A stretch of DNA of 64,000 nt from Malurus cyaneus samueli (lineage: Eukaryota; Chordata; Aves; Passeriformes; Maluridae): the NCBI GenBank assembly GCA_009741485.1, contig CM019228.1, forward strand, positions 14,268,573-14,332,572, in the 5' to 3' direction. Under the pieces are notes generated by a model, which worked only from the letters and a program-made list of their open reading frames with translations, was not told where the DNA came from and did not search any database. How positions within the stretch are numbered: the first letter of the stretch is position 1; each line of letters opens with the position of its first letter. The position numbers and the translations under genes were made by a program. This document shows positions 52,516-61,497 of the stretch, one piece after another.

Positions 52516-54265
52516 AGTAAAATGAGAGCTTATCAAGTTGACCTATTCCACCTATGGGAGATCATTTGTGGGTTGGATGGCATGCTCCCTGAGCAGGTTA
52601 GCATTGATATTTTAATAATTGCTAGTGCAGACAGTCAGTGCAATAAATATTAACAGTACCCCAGACAGGCACCTATAGCACGTCAGTGAGGAACTCAGCT
52701 TGGCTCTCAATTCATCATTCCTATAACCAGAACGGGGACAAGAGCACCTTTCAGGGCAAACGCTCAGAAAAACATCACTGCTGATGCACCTTTGACCTTG
52801 CCCAAGCTCCAAAACAGGCACAGAAACTCTTGACAGTGAAGCATTTTAGAACCTGATGCCCCGCCTTCACTTATCTACCCAAAGTTTCAACACTTACAGC
52901 CCAGTATTTCCTGTGCTGGGAAAAAAAGCACCACTTCTATCTCCCAAACTCAGTGTAATCAGTTACAGCTGAAGCAAAGTAGGTATCAGATGTCAGCCTC
53001 CTCCCCTCGAGTTTACAAGCACTCCTTCATAAAACCACCTTCACCTCCACCAAGAAAGTTCATTTCTAATACCACATGCTTTAGTAAGAGACAAAAGGCA
53101 TCTCAGCTCTTTATCTGAAGCTAAGAGAATGACAGGTACTACAACAAACCTGTCATAGCTCCTTCCGTCACGCTGCCATCCCTTCCCAGTGGACTCACCT
53201 CTATAATATAAATAATACAAATATGCCTTTATATTCACCAGAAAGCCAAGCTAAACTTCCACTCAGCACTACCTGACATGACTCACTAGCCAAGTTCTTT
53301 TCTTCTAAAAGAAAGCCTTACTGCACATGGCTACATCACACAAGAAAACAAACAGGTGAAGCACACAGAAAAGTGCCTGTAAGACCTGAAGTCTGCAAGA
53401 GTTACAAGCTCACACCCAACCTCCCCACAGCGAGGGAAGTGTGCACAGAAAGGAAAGAAATCAGTTTCCTGTACAGAGCTGTTAAGAAACACCAGGTCTC
53501 ATCTGCTGATCAAAAAACATTCTCTAAAAAAGCAAGAGCAGGAACAACTTCAATGCACAAACTTGAACTCCACGTTGGGGGGCACAGCACTTACCAGGGA
53601 AGGGCAACATCTGCTCAGATCCCAGCGAAAGAACAGGACTGTTAAAAGGAACACGGGGAAGAGGCGCAATTAAAGCACCAAAACCATGTAAATAAAAAGC
53701 TTTAACAAGCCCCACTTATAAAAGGAACGGGAATTTCGGCCGCACGCACAAGGGCAGCTGAACAGTGCTGACACCACGGCCCCAGCGGCCGGAGAAGCCG
53801 AGCAAGGGCCGGCGGTTGCCAATGGCACAGGACGATCCCCGGCTGGGCTCAGCGGGGACCGGCCACCCCCGCGGCCCGGGCAGGAGGGCGGCAGCACCGG
53901 GCGAGGCTCACAAACCACGGGCAGCAGGAGCCCCCATGCCCCGGAGAGCCCACCCTGCTCCGGCCGCCCGAATCCCGCAGCGCAGGGCCCGGCCCGGGGC
54001 CGCCCGGCATCACCGCCCGCCCGGGCACAGGAGGCCCCGCACCGAAGCCACGGAGCCGGGCCGCCTCCTTTGCTCTTGCCGGCCGTGCCGAGAGGAGCGG
54101 GGCCGAGGGTGCCGTGCCGGCCCCCGCCGCCCCTCACCCGCAGCCGAGGGGGCGTGTGCGGCCCACAGTGACAGCGCGGCCGCGCTCCGCCAGGCCCCGG
54201 CGCGGTGGGCCGGCCCTCCCCACCTCGGGACAAGGGGCACCCCGACGGGTCCTTACCGGGCAGGG

Positions 54266-54268
54266 CAT
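54266..54268 (-). other. Upstream ATG in exon 1 opening a possible overlapping uORF
   Basis: The ATG is followed by three codons up to the exon 1 donor. If exon 1 is spliced directly to exon 2, the frame crosses all 24 codons of exon 2, passes the main ATG in another frame, and stops at TGA 18317-18315 in exon 3. The result is 50 residues. G at -3 gives it a usable initiation context. It depends on the inferred exon 1-exon 2 junction. Confidence 0.45.
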
Positions 54269-54361
54269 GGCGGAGCCCCTGCCCGTGCCGGAGCGCGGCG
54301 TCCTGCCGGGGCCGGGGTCGCTGCGGGCTCGGGGCCGCCACCGCCGCCTCACGGACACAAC

Positions 54362-54372
54362 AACATGGCGGC
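54362..54372 (+). promoter_or_regulatory. Probable YY1 site at the transcription start region
   Basis: AACATGGCGGC matches the YY1 core (AANATGGCGGC). Such sites are frequent close to or just downstream of start sites of CpG-island promoters. It suggests that transcription starts near this point. Binding is inferred, not shown. Confidence 0.55.
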
Positions 54373-54443
54373 CGCACGGCCTCCTCCCTCCTCCCCCCGC
54401 GAGGCGGGGCTGGGCGCGCGCCGCTCCCGCCCTCCGCCCTGAC

Positions 54444-54464
54444 GGGAGGGGAAGGGAAAGGGGG
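54444..54464 (+). other. G-quadruplex motif at the upstream edge of the promoter
   Basis: Four G runs of 3, 4, 3 and 5 bases are separated by loops of 1, 2 and 3 A residues. These very short loops make a strong predicted quadruplex. It sits on the template-side strand immediately upstream of MTMR3 exon 1. Confidence 0.7.
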
Positions 54465-54496
54465 CGATCCCCCAGGCCCGCGCTGAGGGGACCGTG

Positions 54497-54850
54497 CGAT
54501 CAGGGAATCACGGAGCTGTGGAATCACTGAATCACGACGTCATCAAGATTAGAAGATCATCTTGCTGGTCTAAGATCATCTACTGGTTTCAGATCGTCTC
54601 TTCCAACTGTCATCCCAGCACCAGCACCGTGACCCCTAAGCCAGCACACCACATCACCCAGCGACAGACCCAGCGCCTCTTGAAACCTCCAGAGGATAGT
54701 GACTCCACCACCTCCCTGGGCAGCCGCTTCCAAGGCCTGACCGCCCGGACGGTGAAAAGATTTTTCGAATGTGTAACGTCGCGGCTCCGCTTGCCTCAGC
54801 GCTCGCCGTGCCCTCAGGAGGCGGCTGCCATCCCTCGGCCCCTCAGAGGA
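54497..54850 (-). mobile_element. CR1 LINE tail beside the CpG island
   Basis: Reversed classic CR1: AATCACTGAATCACGACGTC, GATAGTGACTCCACCACCTC and CTGGGCAGCCGCTTCCAAGG. It begins within about 10 bases of the GC-rich island and lies back to back with the copy at 54852. Confidence 0.85.
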
Positions 54851-54851
54851 T

Positions 54852-55282
54852 GAAAGGCAGGGCCACAGCGATGAGTAAGGGACTGAGCATCTCCCTTAGG
54901 AGGAGACACTGCGGGAGCCGGGCCTGCCTAGTCTGGAGAAGGGAAGACTGAGAGGGGATCTCATCAGTTCGTACAAGTATCTCCAGGGGATGTCAGAGGG
55001 CAGTGGCAGACTCCTTCCAGTGGTGCCCAGTGACAGAATGAGGAGTGATGGCCATACTCTAAAACACAAGACAGTCCACTTCAGCAAATAATGAAGAGCT
55101 ATCCATTGAGCAGAGCACTGGAACAGCTGCCCGGGGAGGGCATGGAGACTCCCTGTCTGGAATAATCCAAACCCTGGACGTGTTCCTGTGTCACCTGCTC
55201 CAGGCAACCATCTCCACGGGGTTGGACTGGGTGATCTCCAGAGGTCTCTCCCAATCCCAGCTATTCTGTGGTTCTGTAGAGC
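54852..55282 (+). mobile_element. CR1 LINE tail, opposite orientation
   Basis: From GGAGACACTGCGGGAGC and GGGAAGACTGAGAGGGGATC through GGAACAGCTGCCCGGGGAGG to GGTTGGACTGGGTGATCTCC and the terminus TATTCTGTGGTTCTGTAG. It is a different subfamily from its neighbour, so the pair is not a simple palindrome. Confidence 0.87.
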
Positions 55283-55524
55283 CAATGCACCCTTTACCTG
55301 TTATCCCCCTGCAGGGTCTGTCAGCCTGGCATTGGGTGAGTGAGGCCATGGATTGGGCAGCGTCTCAGCAAAGACTTGGCAGCCACTTTGCCCAACCTGG
55401 GAGCCAGGTAACAGCGGAGGCGGGTGCTGATGGGGGCTGTGTACCCTCACCCTGCAGCATCCATTGCCATCCATCCTCCTTAGGATCCTCAAAAAGTCCT
55501 GGAGAAACATCCTGTCCAACTGTG

Positions 55525-55665
55525 ACCTGAGATTAGTTCAGTTGGTCAGAGCATGTTGCTGGTAACACCAAGGCTGTGGCTTAAACCCCTATATAGATCA
55601 TTCATTTACGAGTTGGACTTGATGATCATCATGGGTCCCTTTGAATTCAGGATATTCTGTGATCC
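55525..55665 (+). mobile_element. tRNA-Ile-derived SINE, TguSINE1-like
   Basis: The head resembles tRNA-Ile: the A-box region is TTAGTTCAGTTGGTCAGAGC and the B-box region is degraded to GGCTTAAACCC. An anticodon-arm remnant (TTGCTGGTAACACCAAGG) lies between them. The tail from 55605 (GTTGGACTTGATGATCATCA then GGGTCCCTTTGAATTC and ATTCTGTGAT) is a CR1-type 3' end, which lets such SINEs use the CR1 reverse transcriptase. The mutated B box, lost anticodon identity and lack of tRNA 3' pairing show that it is not a working tRNA gene. Confidence 0.82.
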
Positions 55666-57774
55666 GCAAAAGCCATTCTGGTGCACAAGATCTTCTGGCC
55701 GATGTTTCCTGCGTTGCTTTGGTGACATTCAGCTCAGCTGCATGAACATGTGTGGCCCCTCGCCACCGGGACACGCACTGTCCAAGCTACCCTGCGCAGC
55801 CTGCAGCTCCTAAAGCATGAGGTAATGGGGAGCTGGGAGCCAGCACGAGGCAGGACTGCCAAAAAACACATGGAAACTGAGAGACAAGTGATAAAGCAAA
55901 AGGCCTGTGAGCGTCAAGCTACAGAAAATACAAGAAAGCTGGAGGGTGGCAGCAGTGTTGGAGGTGGCAGGAACGTTGCTGGTTCCAAAGTGAACTCTAG
56001 CTAAGCCTTGTGCAATGGAGCTCCTTTCCAGCAGCGAGATTTATATCTGGGTTTTGTTGCAACTGTGATGGAGCATTAATGTTTTATTTTTATACATATC
56101 TTTAATTTACAATACTGTATGTAGGTCAGGTTGTACTTTTGAGGGAGATTTCCACCTGCTCCTCGTGTTCGCCTTGATCTGAAATGAAACACTTGCAAGT
56201 AGCTATAAAATGCACTCCTAAATTATCCACAGGACTCTCCCTCTGAGTCCAGGGCTAGTCATTGTAACAGATGGACCTCAGTCTGTCATTAGGTCATGTC
56301 TAAGCTGGAAGGAGCATTGATGTTCAGAGGGAACAATGCAAAATACAGGATCCCGTGTCTTCACACTCAGATATGAGCCACACAGTGAGTTGTGTTCTGG
56401 TTTTGCTCCCTTGGTCAGGGACAGCAAACATTTGAGAGGAAGTAAATCAGCCCCTCTGAAGGGATTTTTTCCAACAACAAGCTGTCATCTCAATGCAAAT
56501 GGAATCTGAATGTCAATGTGTACTTTCAGAGGAACTTTGGAAGAAATACAGGTAACTGAAGGGAAAAACAGGATTCTTGGCCTGTTTACACCCAAAAGCA
56601 GTGAAAATATGTAGAGCCAGTAGAGCTGTAGCTGAAAAGGATGTGTGTTGACAGCAGCAAGCAAAATTTGAATTTTGAGAAGTCCCTGTTAAATGTTGCC
56701 TTTTGCAGTGTGCCTGGGGGGAGATCAAATGTGACCTACTTCAGGAAGCTGGATCCTGGAGACCTGAGGCTCCTGTACAGCAGAACCTGCTGGGAGCTCC
56801 TTCTGGTCCTTAAAAGGGGGAAATCCTGCAGTGCCATCCCCGTGACAGGAAAAGTTGGCATTTCCAGCTGCTTGTTATATTTATATATTTTATCTTTACC
56901 AATCTGGTCACGCACAGTGCATGGAGATATTCCACGTCTTGTGTCCCAAATCTCTCCATATCTTGTGTTCCAGTCTATTTTTTTAATATACAACCCCATG
57001 TTAAATGACTTTTGCTTCTATTTTCCATGATGATCAGGGCAAAGGATGAGAATTATTTTATGGAAATGGAAATTACTGAACCCAAAGGGAGAGCAAGGCC
57101 TATGAGAACCTGACACACAGTTCAGGGAAGAAGCTGTTCCTGAACCCAGAGTCCTGAAAGACCTGGAGTGTATCCTCACCCATCCCCAAAATCCAAAGCA
57201 GGGGTTTTAATTTGTGAGGGGGAGAGTGGGATTGAATTATGGAGGAACTCCCGAAGCACTGACTGGTTTTAAACAGGAGGAAATAAGGCAATCCAATCAT
57301 TTAGACCCCTGCTAGTGTGACCTCATGAGCATTAAAAGCTTGAAAAATAAAATATAAAGGAAAAAATAGTTGGGGACAGACAAGTAAGTTTAGAAATGTA
57401 AAGTAAAAATGTGATGTGTCTTTAGTAAAGATTGATTGCTTTTAACTGAGATTATATCATTGATAATTGCTTTCTAGACAATGAATATATAATAGATTTA
57501 TTAATTTATTTAATAAATTTATGGAAAGCAGGTCTGTAATAAAGAGCTAGGTGGAAAAGGTAGGAAAGTCACCTCAAATGTACACCAGCTGTGGATGCAC
57601 AGAGGGAATTTGTGGGATTACAAAGGGAAGAGTGGGCAGAAAGTTCCTGGATTCCCATGTTCCCCATCACCAGCCTCACCTCCCTGGATCCCAGGACCAC
57701 AGCCTGGTCCAGTGAGCCATGTGTGCTTTGAGTCTTGCACAATATTTTTCAGACAGGCCTTGGAACAAAAGGTA
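55666..57774. other. Intergenic, no gene recognised
   Basis: Open frames of up to 129 codons (56641-57030, +) have no recognisable protein motif or flanking splice pattern. Otherwise AT-rich DNA. Confidence 0.6.
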
Positions 57775-58175
57775 GGAGTGAGCTGATGGCACAAAGCTGG
57801 GAGGCACCGGCTGTGCAGCAGGAATATCTGTATTGCTGGAAGAGCTGGATAACATTGAGTGCTGGCACACTGGAAATGGGATGAAATTTAATAGTGGAAA
57901 GTACAAGGTCATGCCCTTGGGAATTGCTAACAAGAATCTCTGCCGCAAGCTGGGAGCTCATCAGTTGGAAATGACAGAAGAAGGGAAAAATCTGGGTGTA
58001 TTTGTTGATCTCCAGATGACGACAAACTTCCAATCTGAAGCAGATCTGACAAAAAGCACATATCCACGGAGGTATTTCCAGGAGAAAGGGAAATGTTAAT
58101 GCCATTATAGAAGGCTCTGCTGAAACCTTCTCTGGAATTACGCATTTAGCTCTGGTCACTCCTAATCAGGGGACA
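57775..58175 (+). mobile_element. Old, diverged CR1 fragment
   Basis: GGGATGAAATTTAATAGTGG, AAGGTCATGCCCTTGGGAAT, GAAAAATCTGGGTGTATTTG and TTCTCTGGAATTACGCATTT keep the order of the CR1 region just upstream of the usual tails. It is much more diverged than the other copies, and its ends are uncertain. Confidence 0.7.
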
Positions 58176-59940
58176 CAAACTTAAAATGTGACTGAAAAGT
58201 AATTACAGGCTAATCCTGATTTTTTTTCTTATGCAAGGATCTTGAAATAATTTGTTTAGCAAGAAAACCTGAATGCTGAGAAAAGATACAGTTGTTCTGT
58301 GTGAGACTTAGGGAGTAAACACAGCAGTAAACACATCTCCCTTAAGAGCAAGGGTGATGTTCCTGTAGGAGAAAACAAGTATCCGATGGCCATGAGAAGT
58401 CTGGGCTGAAACATGAGAACAACAGAGCTTCCAACAGCTCAAGTCCCGAGGCTCTGGGTCATCCTTCCCAGAGCTGCTGTCCCCTGATGCCATTGCCACC
58501 AACAGCTGACACTAAAAGCCCAATGAGCCCTTTCCATAGCGCTTTTACCATTTGAGGCACAGCCACTGAGTTACCAATTGGCTTCTTATGGAAAGAAAAG
58601 AGGTGCCTGGTGTGGAAAGATATTCCTTGGGCTGCCTAAATGTCACTTGAGTTACTGGCTGTGTTAAAATCTGCACATGGTGGTGGTGAGGTGAGAGCAT
58701 CCTGTCCTGAGTCACCCCACCCTGGTCCCTCAGATCACCTTTCCAGAGGGTGGCTCTCGTGCCCATCCTGCACATGAGCTGCAGTCCTGGAGCCATCCCC
58801 ACCTGGAACAGAGAGAAACAGCAAAACCAAAGGAGTGCCAGGTGCTTTTCTGCCCCTGGTACCACCCGGTGACCTTTAATATACTTCACTCCTGTGGCCC
58901 CAACAGCCACCTCAGCCTGTGCAGGCTGTTTCTGTTATGATGAAAAACTGATGGTAAGGTCAGATATGTGTTTAGAAAAACAGCACACCAAGTTCTGGTT
59001 CAGTTAGAACAGTCAGACCATGGAACACAGGGGAATTTGCTTTCTCAGGGCTCCAAACTGGATGCTTTGGCCAGCTTCCTACCCAAAACCAGCTCTCCTC
59101 AACCCTTCTCTCTTATTTTGTTTGGGTTTTCATCTTTTATTCTATTTAAATATTTCACTCATTTTGCTCTCCTGGGGTTTTGATGAATGCTTGAGAAGAA
59201 TGCTGACCCTGACCACAGTATTTACATTGTGTTCCTCGATGTGTAGGTGTTTCCATTCTTCCTGCTTCCATCCAACAAGTGCTATTTCATCGTTCATTCA
59301 ATCCAAGCAGCAGCAGGGTGATATTGGGGTCAGCACAGTGTGAGGCCACCCCTGATTCAAATGTGCCAGGAGAGAGACACCCACTGCCAGTCATCCTGAT
59401 GGGCCTCCAAAACAGATGCTCTGACTCATTCCCTTGCAAAGTAGATGAATAATTGAAAAATAATGAGATTTTTATTGCATACATATTATTTTGGTCAGAA
59501 CATTTTGCAAGAGCCTCATTTTAGGATTTTTTGTCTTTTAATTACCCTGTTTTAAAGCAAGATGTGCCATTAGTGATGCTTTTCTGAAGGCAAGCAGCAC
59601 AAGGACTCTGTCTTGGCTGCCCAACAAGATAATTATCACAGATCTGCTAAAATAGAAGGATTTGGAGGACTCAGAACTTCAAGTACAGTGGAACAGAGAG
59701 AACATTTTTTAGCAAATACTGAAAATGGCTTTGGGGACTGTGTTTCCAGGTAGGAGCACAGCTGGAAGTAAAAACTGAAGCCATCAGTACTGAGGATGTG
59801 CCGAGAGTTCAGTGTGGGCAGAATGTCTGGAAATCTTAGTTTATGCATTCTTATATTATTTTCTTTAATAGACTAATAATCCATATGAGATTAATATTAG
59901 CTTAATATGCCTTCATGTTAGACTCATCATTTTCTCCAGT
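58176..59940. other. Intergenic, nothing recognised
   Basis: No exon, repeat family or RNA gene was identified on either strand. Confidence 0.6.
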
Positions 59941-60330
59941 GGATCCAGGCTGGGAGAGTTGGGATTGTTCAGCCTGGAGAAGGCTCCAGAGAGATCTCAG
60001 AGCCCTCTCCAGTCCCTAAAGGGGGACCAGGAGAGCTGGAGAGGGACTGGGGACAGGGGATGGAGGGACAGGACACAGGGAATGGCTTCCCAGTGCCAGA
60101 GGGCAGGGATGGATGGGATATTGGGAAGGAATTGTTCCCTGGGAGGGTGGGCAGGCCCTGGCACAGGGTGCCCAGAGAAGCTGTGGCTGCCCCTGGATCC
60201 CTGGCAGTGTCCAAGGCCAGGCTGGACATTGGGGCTTGGAGCACCCTGGGACAGTGGGAGGTGTCCCTGCCATGGCAGGGGTGGGATGGGCTTTAAGGTC
60301 CCTTCCTACTCAAACCATCCCATGACATTG
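59941..60330 (+). mobile_element. Young CR1 LINE tail
   Basis: From CCAGGCTGGGAGAGTTGGG to the terminus AAACCATCCCATGACATTG. By eye it is almost identical to the intronic copy at 17.5-17.9 kb across the middle 185 bases. Confidence 0.92.
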
Positions 60331-61047
60331 TTTGCCTCGTGAGCTAAAAATAAGTAAAAGGTTGAAAGCACTTTCTGCTGAACCTGTCTTTTCTCTGGAA
60401 AAGCAAACTGGCACAGCTTTAACCTGTGTCATGTGCTGTGTTGCTACAACAAACCTGCCTGAAAAAAAAAAAATAACGCTTTTCATAATAAAGCATATCT
60501 GTTTTCCTTAATAAGCAGATAATCACCTTCCTCCTGAGGTTGGATAATTAGAGAAACAGCAGGCAAAGAGAGGCCAAGAAGCTGTTGGATCAGATGAGCT
60601 GCTTGAATTATCATTAGAAGACAATATTATTATAACTGAATATTTTCAGTGATAATTCTTTCCTGGAGACACAGCCTGGTAACCTGCTCAGGGCTGTGCC
60701 TTCTGGGAATGCCCACCCACAGGAGCTTGCTCCGTTAAGACTCCAAAGTTGAGCGATTCCTCTGGTTCCTCTGGCCAGGTGAATGCTGCACCTGCAGCCT
60801 CCTGGTGCAATGGGAACTGGTGTTCCTGCCCCTTCACTGCAGGGAGTCAATAAAGAAGCATCTTGGGTCACCTCTAGTGACTTTCATCATGACCAAAATA
60901 AAAAATACCCTACAAGAAGACTTGATGCTACAAATAGAGGAGGTTAATTGGAGAATGATGGGAAATTGAAAAAATAGTTAATAAATTACTGTTGGATCCA
61001 TCAGGTCAACAGTTTAACGCTGACACCTTTGGTTCTATGGCTGTCAA

Positions 61048-61497
61048 GGACATGCTGTGGAAGGTGTCATTGTCATTGAGGGGCTGGAGCATGTCCAGAG
61101 CAGGGAACGAAGCTGGGGAAGGGTCTGGAGCCCCAGGAGTCGCTGAGGGAGCTGGGAAAGGGGCTCAGCCTGGAGCAAAGGAGGCTCCGGGAGGACCTTG
61201 TGGCTCTGCACAACTCCCTGACAGGAGGGGGCAGCCGGGGGGGTCGGGCTCTGCTCCAGGGAACAGGAACAGGAGGAGAGGGAATGACCCCGAGTTACAC
61301 CAAGGAGTTTCAGGTTGAATATCGGGAAAATTCTTCTTGAAAGGGTTGTAAAGCCCTGGACAAGGTGGATCCCCATCCCTGGAGGTGTTCAAAAAATGCA
61401 TGGATGTGCACTTTGTGAGTGGTCTAATTGCCAAGGTGGTGATTGCTCAGACTTGGAGGGCTTTTCCAATCTACATGATTCTGTGATTCTCTCATCT
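61048..61497 (+). mobile_element. CR1 LINE tail, classic type
   Basis: GAGCATGTCCAGAGCAGGGA, GCTGAGGGAGCTGGGAAAGG, CTGACAGGAGGGGGCAGC, CCCTGGAGGTGTTCAAAAAA and TACATGATTCTGTGATTCTC follow the consensus to the end. Confidence 0.9.

Larger units (their letters stand above)
18828..54256 (-). other. MTMR3 intron 1 (about 35.4 kb)
   Basis: Long first intron between the exon 1 donor and the exon 2 acceptor. CR1 pieces lie at 20034, 23765, 25458, 27376, 29695 and 31834. From about 31970 to 53740 I recognise no CR1 or other interspersed repeat, apart from small tandem duplications and a TA-rich run. In that part A and C seem more common than T and G on the + strand, as expected when the minus strand is the transcribed sense strand. 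Alternative noncoding first exons are possible but cannot be picked out by eye. Confidence 0.75.
54257..54372 (-). other. MTMR3: MTMR3 exon 1, noncoding 5'UTR (5' end approximate)
   Basis: A consensus donor, CCCG|GTAAGG on the minus strand, ends this exon at 54257. It lies inside the CpG island, at the place where a noncoding first exon of MTMR3 is expected. The upstream boundary cannot be fixed from sequence and could lie anywhere up to about 54440. Two ATG triplets occur on the sense strand. One near 54367 opens a five-codon frame. The other, at 54268-54266, is in a good context (G at -3) and stays open to the donor. The donor is a prediction: no transcript was available, and further noncoding exons may exist in intron 1. 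Confidence 0.6.
53740..54490 (-). promoter_or_regulatory. MTMR3: CpG-island promoter of MTMR3
   Basis: About 750 bases are strongly GC-rich and dense in CpG, against an AT-rich background on both sides. The island holds exon 1 and its donor. No TATA box is apparent, which fits a housekeeping CpG promoter with dispersed start sites. Candidate Sp1/KLF sites include the GC box AGGCGGGGCT near 54411 and several CCGCCC stretches at 54427-54440. Long open frames here on both strands (up to 285 codons) are expected from the composition and are not genes. Confidence 0.85.

Noticed and set aside
53670..54527. 285-codon open frame on the minus strand over the promoter, with a 225-codon frame opposite
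   Set aside because: GC-rich CpG islands lack stop codons in several frames at once. This one runs straight through the exon 1 donor and is low-complexity Arg/Pro/Gly/Ala.
55525..55598. Candidate tRNA-Ile gene
   Set aside because: The B box and anticodon are mutated, the acceptor stem does not pair, and a CR1-type tail is attached. It is the head of a SINE.
56641..57030. 129-codon frame upstream of the promoter
   Set aside because: The translation includes plausible-looking stretches but no recognisable domain, and it ends in low-complexity AT-rich sequence.
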